This document shows positions 7,618-14,808 of a stretch of 33,519 bases of DNA, piece after piece. The translations under genes and the position numbers were made by a program. The DNA comes from CAYMLL01 sp964390645 (GTDB lineage Bacteria > Planctomycetota > UBA8108): NCBI GenBank assembly GCA_964390645.1, contig CAYMLL010000039.1:1-33519 (forward strand), in the 5' to 3' direction. Under the pieces are notes generated by a model. It ran no database searches. It had not been told where the DNA came from and worked only from the letters and a program-made list of their open reading frames with translations. Position 1 is the first letter of the stretch, and each line of letters opens with the position of its first letter.

Positions 7618-10600
7618 ATGCGTGTGACAACTCTCATCACCATCATCAGTGTCGCCGTCTCGGTGGCGCGTGGCAGCACGGTGGCCACCGCGCAGGGCGA
7701 AGTCGACTTCACACGCGATGTGGCACCGATCTTCACGCGACATTGCACGAGCTGTCACAACGACGACGACGAGAAGGGTGAGCTCGTTCTCGAGACCTAC
7801 CCGGACGTGATCCGGGGAGGAGAAGGCGGCGACGTCATCACCCCGGAGCGGAGCGCGGAGAGCCGACTGCTTCGACTCATCAAGACCGACGACAAGACTC
7901 GCATGCCTCCGGGAAAGCGCAGACGCCTGACCGCCGCCGAGATCGCGATCATCGAGCGCTGGGTCGACGAAGGGGCGAAGCCTCCGTCGTCGATCGCACC
8001 AAGGCCGCGAGCGGTAACGATCCCGAGGATCGAGCCACTGGTACGGAAGCCGTCCCCGGTGACATCGATCGCGTACGCTCCCGACGGCCACCGGCTCGCT
8101 GTAGCACGCCACGGAAAGGTCGAGCTGCTCGACGTCAACGATCGGCGTGTCGTCCAGGAGCTTCCATGTGACCGCCACCAGGTCGCGGTCGTCCGCTTCA
8201 CGCCGGACGGAAGTCGCCTCGTGGCAGCAGGTGGGCAACCGGGCATCGGAGGCGAAATCTGGGTCTGGGACACGAGCACGCTCGAGCGTTTGGCGCGCCT
8301 CGACGGCCATGCGGACTCGATCCATGGCCTGGCGGTGGCGCCGGACGGCGAGCTCATCGCGACCGGGAGCTACGACCACGAGATTCGGCTCTGGAGCCTG
8401 TCGAAGCGGGTAGAGCTGCGTACCCTCGGTGGACACAACGGCGCGGTGCACGGACTCGACTTCCGGCGCGACGGCAAGATTCTCGCGAGTGCCAGCGCGG
8501 ACCGCACGGCGAAGCTCTGGGACGTTACCAGCGGCGCGCGACTCGAGACCTTCGGCCAGCCCCTGAAGCGACAGGACACGATCGCTTTCGCTCCCGACGG
8601 CGCCTCCGTGATGGCGGCAGGCGGCGACCACCGTATCCGCAGCTGGGAAGTCAGCGCGACGGCAACCGAAGGCTCCAATCCGCTGCGCCACGCGCGCTTC
8701 GCTCACCATGGGCGCATCGTGGCGCTGGCGTTCTCTCCGACCGGAAGGCTCATCGCCTCGGGCTCTGCCGATCGTACCGTGAAGATCTGGGACGCGGGAA
8801 CGCTGCGCGAGAAGCTGCTTCTGGAGATCCAGCCGGACTGGCCCAGCTCCCTGGCCTTCTCGCCGGACGGAAAGACACTCGCCGTCGGCCGTCTCGATGG
8901 AAGCGTCGAGCTCTACGGCACGGAGTCGGGCAAGCGGCGTGAGGTCGCCGCGCGCCACCGACGAGGCGACGGCTCGACGGCCATCGGGATCGCCGCGATC
9001 GCCCCGATCAGCAGCCTGCTTTCGACGATCATCGGAGGAGTCGAGGGCGAGGAGCTGCCTGCGACGCCGGAGATCAGCGCCGCCAGTCCGCGGGGCGTCA
9101 CGCGCGGCATGACATCCCGCCTCAGGCTCTCCGGCAAGCACCTCGACAAGCTGCGAGACGCACGGGTCGACGCCAAGGGGATCACGGTGAGCCTTCTCGA
9201 CGACGGTCGGGTGGACGCCGCGAGCGCCTGGATCGAGATCACCCCTGCTGCCGACACCCCTCGCGCTGCTTACGAGCTATCGGTGAGCGGCGAGAACGGC
9301 CAGAGCAAGAGCCTGCGACTCTGGATCGACGACATCCCCCAGCACCTCGAGACCGAACCCAACGATCCGACCTCACGCACCTCACGCAACCCGGACTCCG
9401 CACGAGAGCTGCCGGAGCTACCGTTCGCGGTCTGGGGCTGCGTGGAGCGCAAGGGAGATCTCGATGCGCACGCCTTCCTGGGGCGCAGGGACCAGGTGAT
9501 CGTCGTGGACATCGAGGCGACCCGCATGGGCTCCGAGCTCGACGCGTCCATCGCGCTGCTGGACGAAGACGGACGCGTCCTCGCAACCAGCAACGACTTC
9601 AACGGCAACCGTGACTCCTTTCTCGCACGGAGCCTGCCACGAGACGGCCGCTACGAGATACGCGTCCGCGACCGGCAGCTCGGCGCGTCGGAGCGGCATT
9701 TCTATCGACTCTCGGTCGGTGAGTTCGCCTTCGTCACGGCGCATCATCCGCTGAGCGTCGCCGCAAACGCCGAGACTTCGGTGGAGCTGACGGGACACAA
9801 CATCGCACAGGACGAACGCGTCACGGTGAAGGCCGGCGACGCCGGCAAGATCGTCCTGCCTCTCGACCCCGAACGGCTACGCTGGCGTCGGAAGCCCGAG
9901 GTCGAGGTCAGCGAGGTCGAGATTGTTCTCGAGAGCGAGCCCAACGACTCGGTCGACGACGCGGACCTCCTGCCGGTCCCCGGATCCGTCTGTGGTCGCC
10001 TCGGTTCGGAGGGCGATTCGGACCACTTCCGCTTCCGCACGCGACGCGGCCAACGCCTCGTGCTGGAGACCGAGGCCGCCGGCCGTGGTTCACCAGCGGA
10101 CACGCGCATCGAGATCCTCCATGTCAACGGCCGGCCCGTGGAGCGAGTCCTGCTGCAGGCCACGCGAGACTCGTCGATCACGTTCCGTCCGATCGACTCG
10201 AACACGCGGGACGCCCGCGTCGTCAACTGGGAGGAGATGGAGCTCAACGATCTCCTCTACATGGAATCCGAGGTCGTCCGACTGTTCCGCGCGCCGCAGG
10301 GCCCCGACTCCGGGTTTCAGTTCTACCCGGCGGCGAACGGGCAGCGTCGCACCTTCTTCGACACGACACCGACCCACCACGCGATCGAGGCCGCCTGCTA
10401 CGTCGTCGTGCCACATCCCCCGGGAACCTCGATCGTCCCGAACGGTCTCCCCGTGTTCACCCGCCACTTCGAAAATGACGACGACGCGCTGCGAGTCCGT
10501 GGTCGCGACTCCCGTGTCGTCTTCGACGCGCCCAGCGACGGCGACTACCTCGTACGCGTCACCGACTCGGGTTCGGCGGGTGGCGATCGATTCGTCTACC

Positions 10601-10998
10601 GCCTCGTCGCCCGCGTTGCCGCACCCGACTTCCGGGTCGAGCTTCACGGGCGGAACCCGAAGATTCCAGCCGGCAGCGGCAAGGGCTTCTCCGTCAGCGT
10701 CGAGCGTGTGGACGACTTTGACGGCGATGTGCGGATCGACGTCAGCGGCGTTCCCCCCGGCTTCCGCGTGACGACACCGCTCGTCGTTCAGGCGGGACAC
10801 CGGGAAGCCCGCGGCACCATCTGGGCTGCCCCCGACGCGCCGGCAACCCCGGAAGAAGGCTGGACGTCAACCCGCTGTGTCGCGACGGCAACGATCGACG
10901 GCAAGGAGGTGCGTCGGGAACTCGCGAATCTGGGAACGATACGCCTCGACGGTCCGTCGAAGCTTCGCGTCTTCCTCGAGCCCTGGCCCGGGCGGTGA
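7618..10998 (+). CDS. Planctomycete-type cytochrome c (PSC1) / WD40 / PPC-domain secreted protein, main reading frame up to an in-frame TGA
   Basis: A 1126-residue exported protein. It has a signal peptide (about 1-25), then a PSC1 domain with heme motif C43-T-S-C46-H47 and the partner segment TRMPPGKRRRLTAAEIAIIERWVDEGA. A WD40 propeller of about seven repeats follows (roughly 140-445; repeats end in IRLWSL, AKLWDV, VKIWDA). Next is an IPT/TIG-like stretch (SAASPRGVTRGMTSRLRLSG). At least two PPC-like domains (LETEPND near 580, ESEPNDSVDDAD near 780) lead into Ig-like C-terminal sequence. It probably sits at the cell surface with the two upstream proteins. The frame stops at TGA 10996-10998, but recognisable family sequence continues in the same frame to 11337 (see the next entry). 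The protein is therefore either truncated by about 112 residues, read through, or affected by a base error. Confidence 0.88.
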   Translation: MRVTTLITIISVAVSVARGSTVATAQGEVDFTRDVAPIFTRHCTSCHNDDDEKGELVLETYPDVIRGGEGGDVITPERSAESRLLRLIKTDDKTRMPPGKRRRLTAAEIAIIERWVDEGAKPPSSIAPRPRAVTIPRIEPLVRKPSPVTSIAYAPDGHRLAVARHGKVELLDVNDRRVVQELPCDRHQVAVVRFTPDGSRLVAAGGQPGIGGEIWVWDTSTLERLARLDGHADSIHGLAVAPDGELIATGSYDHEIRLWSLSKRVELRTLGGHNGAVHGLDFRRDGKILASASADRTAKLWDVTSGARLETFGQPLKRQDTIAFAPDGASVMAAGGDHRIRSWEVSATATEGSNPLRHARFAHHGRIVALAFSPTGRLIASGSADRTVKIWDAGTLREKLLLEIQPDWPSSLAFSPDGKTLAVGRLDGSVELYGTESGKRREVAARHRRGDGSTAIGIAAIAPISSLLSTIIGGVEGEELPATPEISAASPRGVTRGMTSRLRLSGKHLDKLRDARVDAKGITVSLLDDGRVDAASAWIEITPAADTPRAAYELSVSGENGQSKSLRLWIDDIPQHLETEPNDPTSRTSRNPDSARELPELPFAVWGCVERKGDLDAHAFLGRRDQVIVVDIEATRMGSELDASIALLDEDGRVLATSNDFNGNRDSFLARSLPRDGRYEIRVRDRQLGASERHFYRLSVGEFAFVTAHHPLSVAANAETSVELTGHNIAQDERVTVKAGDAGKIVLPLDPERLRWRRKPEVEVSEVEIVLESEPNDSVDDADLLPVPGSVCGRLGSEGDSDHFRFRTRRGQRLVLETEAAGRGSPADTRIEILHVNGRPVERVLLQATRDSSITFRPIDSNTRDARVVNWEEMELNDLLYMESEVVRLFRAPQGPDSGFQFYPAANGQRRTFFDTTPTHHAIEAACYVVVPHPPGTSIVPNGLPVFTRHFENDDDALRVRGRDSRVVFDAPSDGDYLVRVTDSGSAGGDRFVYRLVARVAAPDFRVELHGRNPKIPAGSGKGFSVSVERVDDFDGDVRIDVSGVPPGFRVTTPLVVQAGHREARGTIWAAPDAPATPEEGWTSTRCVATATIDGKEVRRELANLGTIRLDGPSKLRVFLEPWPGR

Positions 10999-11337
10999 TC
11001 CACGCCCGCGCCGGGCGCCTCGCCGCCCACGGAGTTGCCTGTGGCGCCGGGACGGCCCGTACCGGCCCTGCTGCGCGTGGAGCGCTCCGGCTACGAGGAT
11101 CTGGTGACGTTCTCGATCGACAACCTTCCCCACGGCGTCATCGTCGACAACATCGGTCTGAACGGAGTCCTGCTTCCAGCGGGCCGCAACGAGCGTCAGG
11201 TCTTCATCCGCTGCGCCCGCTGGGTGCTCGAGACGTCTCGCGCCTGTCACGGCGTCGCCAACCAGGAAGGCAGACAGACGACCGCTCCCGCCGTGCTCCA
11301 CGTGCGCAGGAAGGATGTGGCCGGTCCATCTCGATGA
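10999..11337 (+). pseudogene. C-terminal remainder of the PSC1/WD40 protein, in frame after the TGA
   Basis: These 112 codons continue the frame of the preceding gene without further stops. They encode a segment that, from my memory of planctomycete cytochrome/WD40 proteins, belongs at their extreme C-terminus: NLPHGVIVDNIGLNGVLLP, then an IRCARWVLETSRACHGVA stretch, ending in LHVRRK. TTG 11035 or GTG 11041 could start it as a separate protein, but no good ribosome-binding site is seen. The natural stop at 11335-11337 overlaps the next start as ATGA, typical of coupled genes. This implies translation reached this point in the recent past. Sequencing error, recent nonsense mutation and stop-codon read-through all remain possible. 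Confidence 0.7.
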
Positions 11338-12095
11338 ACATGCGTCGAAGTCTCCGTGGCATCTTCGCGGTAGCCCTGTCAGTTCTCCTCTGGGGCTGTG
11401 CGACGTCAACCCTTCCCTACACGATTGCCCGCGAGGAGATACTCGTCGACTACGTCACAAACCGCTCGCGGCGGCCCGTCGTCGTCGTCGACCTCGACGA
11501 CACCGTCGTCGGTAGCAGCTACACGCGCTACGTCGCCCTCTTCTTCGATATCGGTCACACCGACACGCTGCCCTTCCGGCAGGCGGCGACGAGCCTGGCG
11601 CTGATCGAGATCTACGGCTGGAACGTCGTCTTCGTCACCGCACGGCCTGATATCCTCCGGGAGCAGACGCTCGCCTGGCTGGACGTTCACGGCTTCCCCG
11701 AGACGCCGGTCATCTTCTCCTCGAGCATACTCTTCGCCGCGCAGTCGAAGGAGGAGTACAAGACCGCGGCGCTCGGGGAGCTGAAACGGCGCGGACTCCG
11801 GATCGAGGCGGGCGTCGGCGACAAGGCGACCGACATCGGCGCCTACCTGCGACACGGCCTGCGCCTGGCCTTCGTCGCCGAGGATTCCGACGACCCCGAC
11901 ATCGCCAGGGTCGCCGAGAGGATCGGAGAGGGAGATAAGGCGCACTGGCAGGAGCCCGGCACGGACGGGGCGTGGCCGTCGATCGCATGCTGGTTGACGA
12001 AAGGACCGGCTCCACGAACTCCCCGGAAGGCGAGGCCGAATGTGGCCCCGGAGTCGGAATCCGGGTCGGAGTCGGGTCCCCGACCGTCACGGTGA
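11334..12095 (+). CDS. HAD-superfamily phosphatase, predicted lipoprotein (acid-phosphatase-like)
   Basis: A protein of about 253 residues from ATG 11334, overlapping the upstream stop (ATGA); ATG 11340 is an alternative. The N-terminus is a lipoprotein signal: basic MRRSLR, a hydrophobic core, and LLWGC with C22 as the probable lipidated residue. The HAD motifs are complete: I, VVVDLDDTV (nucleophile D53, general acid D55); II, VFVTARPD (Thr); III, the Lys in the SKEEYK/ALGELKRRG region; IV, GVGDKATDIGAY. This resembles class B/C secreted acid phosphatases and Smp2-type HAD proteins, which remove phosphate from small molecules outside the inner membrane. The last 30 residues are a Pro/Glu/Ser-rich tail. 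Position at the end of the DUF1501-PSD1-PSC1 run suggests joint expression, but I know no functional link. Confidence 0.82.
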   Translation: MNMRRSLRGIFAVALSVLLWGCATSTLPYTIAREEILVDYVTNRSRRPVVVVDLDDTVVGSSYTRYVALFFDIGHTDTLPFRQAATSLALIEIYGWNVVFVTARPDILREQTLAWLDVHGFPETPVIFSSSILFAAQSKEEYKTAALGELKRRGLRIEAGVGDKATDIGAYLRHGLRLAFVAEDSDDPDIARVAERIGEGDKAHWQEPGTDGAWPSIACWLTKGPAPRTPRKARPNVAPESESGSESGPRPSR

Positions 12096-12133
12096 GCCGG
12101 AGACGTTCCGGACCGTACGCGCCTGCGGGCCCG

Positions 12134-13189
12134 CTATCGAGCCTTCTTCCAGGCCGATAGCCCCTTCACCGCCGCCACCAGCAGCTTCGGAGCGGCGACG
12201 AGATCGTTCAGGGACACGACCTCGGTCGGCGTGTGCATGTACCTGGACGGCACGCTGAGGAGCCCCATCGGCACGCCGCCACGCGCCTTGTAGATCAGGT
12301 CGCCGTCGGTGCCGGTCCGGTTCGCGATCACCTCGTACTGCACCTTCACGTTCGCCTTCTTCGCCGAGGTCTCGAGAAGCTCGATCACCTTGTCGTTGAG
12401 CCGCGGCCCTCTGGCGATCGTCGGGCCGTTTCCCAGACGCACGTCCGAAGTGTCGACCCCCCTCAACGCCGGCTGGTCGGAGCCCCACGTGACCTCGAAG
12501 ACAAAAGCCACAAACCGCGTCAGATCCAAAGCCGAATTCTGCGCGCCCTCACCGCCAATCTCCTCGCAGACGGTGGACAGAGCGATCACACAGGCTTTCG
12601 GGGGTGTCGCGCCGAGCAGCCTCAGGGTCTCCGCGCAACAGAAGACCCCGCAGCGGTTGTCGAGGGACTTCGAGCACACGAGCCCCTTGCCGAGCCGCAG
12701 CAGGCCGGGACGAAAGGTCGCAGTGTCTCCGGGTCGAACCAGCTTCTCGGCCTCGCTTCTGGACTTGGCGCCGATGTCGATATAGAGGCTCGAGATCTTC
12801 TCGACACGGCGACGCTCGTCGCCCGACTGCAGGTGCGTCGGCTTGCGACCGATCACCCCGGGCAGCACCCCCTTGGCAGAGGCCAGCTCGACGATCGTGC
12901 CGGGAAGAGTCACGAGGTCGATACCGCCGATCCCACGGAAGGAGAGGAACCCGTTGTCGTCGACACGGTGAACGATGAGCCCGATTTCATCGGCGTGTCC
13001 GGTGACGATCACGCGCGGCGAGCCGCCGGGGTTGCGAATGGCGGCGACCGCCCCGTGCGGGCTGCGGACGATCTCGTCGCAATGTGGGGCGACGTAGCTC
13101 TCGAAGACCTCCTGGACCGCGCCCTCGCCACCCGACGGCCCCGGGGTCTCGACGAGACGCTGAAGAAACTCGAACGACAGTTTTCGCAT
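12134..13189 (-). CDS. M42 family metallopeptidase (glutamyl aminopeptidase/endoglucanase-M-like)
   Basis: A 351-residue protein. ATG 13189 is chosen because GGAGGG lies just upstream and the family N-terminus (KLSFEFLQRLVETPGPSGGEG) begins there. The longer frame to 13393 adds low-complexity sequence. Visible M42 landmarks are GHADEIG (H65 as first zinc ligand, D67), the SLDNR Asp that bridges the two metals, CEEIGGEGA with the catalytic Glu pair, and YMHTPTEV with the last His ligand. At the position where most members have Asp in a VDVT motif, this protein reads FEVT, so one zinc ligand may be Glu. The family forms large tetrahedral cytoplasmic aminopeptidases that finish peptide breakdown. 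It ends 38 bases from the convergent HAD gene. Confidence 0.9.
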   Translation of the reverse strand: MRKLSFEFLQRLVETPGPSGGEGAVQEVFESYVAPHCDEIVRSPHGAVAAIRNPGGSPRVIVTGHADEIGLIVHRVDDNGFLSFRGIGGIDLVTLPGTIVELASAKGVLPGVIGRKPTHLQSGDERRRVEKISSLYIDIGAKSRSEAEKLVRPGDTATFRPGLLRLGKGLVCSKSLDNRCGVFCCAETLRLLGATPPKACVIALSTVCEEIGGEGAQNSALDLTRFVAFVFEVTWGSDQPALRGVDTSDVRLGNGPTIARGPRLNDKVIELLETSAKKANVKVQYEVIANRTGTDGDLIYKARGGVPMGLLSVPSRYMHTPTEVVSLNDLVAAPKLLVAAVKGLSAWKKAR

Positions 13190-13659
13190 CTCTGCCCTCC
13201 AGCTGACGATTGCAGGGCGTGGACTATACCAGACGCCCCCGCACTTGTCGCCGCCTCCGCGGCAGGGAGCTTCCACGCGTGACGTCTTCCGGTTCCCCCG
13301 GCGACAGGACAAGTCCCTCCGTCGAGCTCGGGGCCTGGAAGCACAGAGTGCTGCTCGGATTCGATCTGTCCCTCGACGGCGACACGCTGTCACCCGTGTC
13401 TCTGCTCACCGGGACCGTCTCGCACACGTCTTGCTGCCCCGACCCCACGTCGACCATACCGCTGACGCGCCGACTCCGGAGGGTGAGGGTCCGTGCCCGC
13501 TCTTTCCCGGGTCCGAACGCGTGCTGCAGTGCTCCGATCTGGTCGACGTCGAGCTCGGAAACCCGCGCCCGTGTGAGTCGGACCTCCAGGCGCGCCGGCG
13601 GGCGCCGATCCTCCGGGCGCGAGGGCCCCCGGCTGTCCTCCGTGCACAGGAGAGCCCGG
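13190..13659 (-). other. 470-base region without an assured gene; possible relic or orphan coding sequence on the minus strand
   Basis: A minus-strand frame ending at 13224 is open through this region and into the ferrochelatase gene. From about 13600 down it has strongly GC-rich third positions and protein-like composition (VSELDVDQIGALQHAFGPG, then a DVGSGQQDVCETVPVS stretch). No ATG, GTG or TTG with a ribosome-binding site lies ahead of that part. The first internal ATG is near 13465. I do not recognise the protein. It could be a gene whose 5' end was lost, or a chance frame. The region also holds one half of a 20-bp direct repeat at 13628-13647 (see the repeat entry). Confidence 0.25.
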
Positions 13660-13674
13660 CTATCCTCCGTGCAC
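13628..13674. repeat. 20-bp direct repeat spanning the ferrochelatase stop codon
   Basis: Two 20-base copies (13628-13647 and 13655-13674) differ at one base and are offset by 27 bases, a multiple of three. Read on the minus strand, the copy inside hemH carries TAG, the gene's stop. The downstream copy carries CAG at the same place, and the frame then stays open to 13390. This looks like a small in-frame duplication at the 3' end of the gene. Confidence 0.7.
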
Positions 13675-14706
13675 GAGGGATATCCTCTCCCGGGCGATCT
13701 CTGCCACGGCTCGCACCCACGAGTCCGCGCTGTTGAGCGAAGGCACCAGCTGCAGGTCCTCGCCGCCACGCTCGATGAAGTCGTCTCTGGCACGCATGCC
13801 TATCTCCTCGAGCGTCTCGAGACCGTCCGCCACGAAGGCTGGACAGAGGACAGCGACCTTCTTGACCCCGCTTCGAGCTAGCTCGTTGACACGCACATCG
13901 GTGTACGGAAGGACCCACGGGTCACGGCCGAGGCGCGACTGAAAGGTCACCTCCCAGGATCCCTCATCGAGAGCCAGTCGTGAAGCGATGCCTCGCGCCG
14001 TGGCGAAGCACTGCGCGCGGTAGCAGTTGCGGTTCGCTCCACAGATCGCGTCGCAACAGTCGTTCGAGGCGAGACAATGCGAGGCACCCGGCGACTCGTC
14101 GCTCTTGCGGACGTGACGCTCGGGGAGCCCGTGAAAGCTGAAAATCACTCGCTCGGGCTTCATGTCGTCCAACGTGACCCGGGCGACGTCCGCGAAAGCG
14201 TCGAGAAAGGCGGGATGGTCGTAGAAAGGGGGCACGATCCGGAGCGACGGCACGTTCCAGTGCCTGCAGGCCTCCTCGAAGACCTTCTCGATCGCCGACC
14301 CGCTCGCCGCTGACGAGTACTGTGGAAAGAGCGGAAAGACGACGATCTGATCGATACGGGCGCGGCGGAACGCCTCCAGAGCCGATGCGATCGAGGGATT
14401 CCCGTAGCGCATCGCGAGCTCGACCTGCACCTCGTCACCGAAGAGATCCGCGACCTTCGCGACCAGGTCGAGGCCGTGAAACATCAGGGGCGACCCTCGG
14501 TCGGTCCAGACCTTCTCGTAGGCTTCGGCAGTTTCCCTCGGCCGTTTCGGCAGGATGAAGGCGTGGACGAGAAGCCACCGCTTGAGGAACCCGATATCGA
14601 GCACTCGAGGGTCCATCAGGAACTCCTCGAGGTAGGTTTTGACAGCAGCCGGGCGCGGATTGTCCGGCGTACCGAGATTGAGGAGCATCAGTCCCGAGCG
14701 AGGCAT
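13660..14706 (-). CDS. hemH: Ferrochelatase (protoheme ferro-lyase) with Cys-rich insertion
   Basis: A 348-residue protein matching ferrochelatase along its length. It begins with LMLLNLGTPDNP and YLEEFLMDPRVLDI, both family hallmarks. The catalytic His lies in FSFHGLPERH (H192), and the conserved Glu in ADGLETLEEIG (E297). The enzyme inserts Fe2+ into protoporphyrin IX (or coproporphyrin III in some bacteria) at the end of heme synthesis. Between these sites is a Cys cluster (C211, C217, C218, C222, C228, C233) ending in NRNCYRAQCFATAR. Similar clusters in some bacterial ferrochelatases bind a [2Fe-2S] centre, so one is plausible here. Heme supply fits the nearby c-type cytochrome genes, although the genes are not in one operon. 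The stop lies in a short direct repeat. Confidence 0.95.
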   Translation of the reverse strand: MPRSGLMLLNLGTPDNPRPAAVKTYLEEFLMDPRVLDIGFLKRWLLVHAFILPKRPRETAEAYEKVWTDRGSPLMFHGLDLVAKVADLFGDEVQVELAMRYGNPSIASALEAFRRARIDQIVVFPLFPQYSSAASGSAIEKVFEEACRHWNVPSLRIVPPFYDHPAFLDAFADVARVTLDDMKPERVIFSFHGLPERHVRKSDESPGASHCLASNDCCDAICGANRNCYRAQCFATARGIASRLALDEGSWEVTFQSRLGRDPWVLPYTDVRVNELARSGVKKVAVLCPAFVADGLETLEEIGMRARDDFIERGGEDLQLVPSLNSADSWVRAVAEIARERISLVHGG

Positions 14707-14808
14707 GAGTGTCGATTTCTCCGGACGGCAAGCCCTGCGCGACGAGATCTCAAGAGCGGAATTGTACCGGCGCCCCCGAGAGCCGGCGAGCGTTTTCGGG
14801 CTCCAGGA

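Noticed and set aside
7546..9141. 531-codon minus-strand ORF opposite the PSC1/WD40 gene
   Set aside because: It lies entirely opposite the heme motif and WD40 repeats, and no motif is seen in it.
10996..10998. TGA read as selenocysteine or as a reassigned codon
   Set aside because: No selenoprotein family fits a domain junction here, no SECIS-like hairpin is evident just downstream, and TGA ends many other genes in the window (for example 1849, 5161, 24732).
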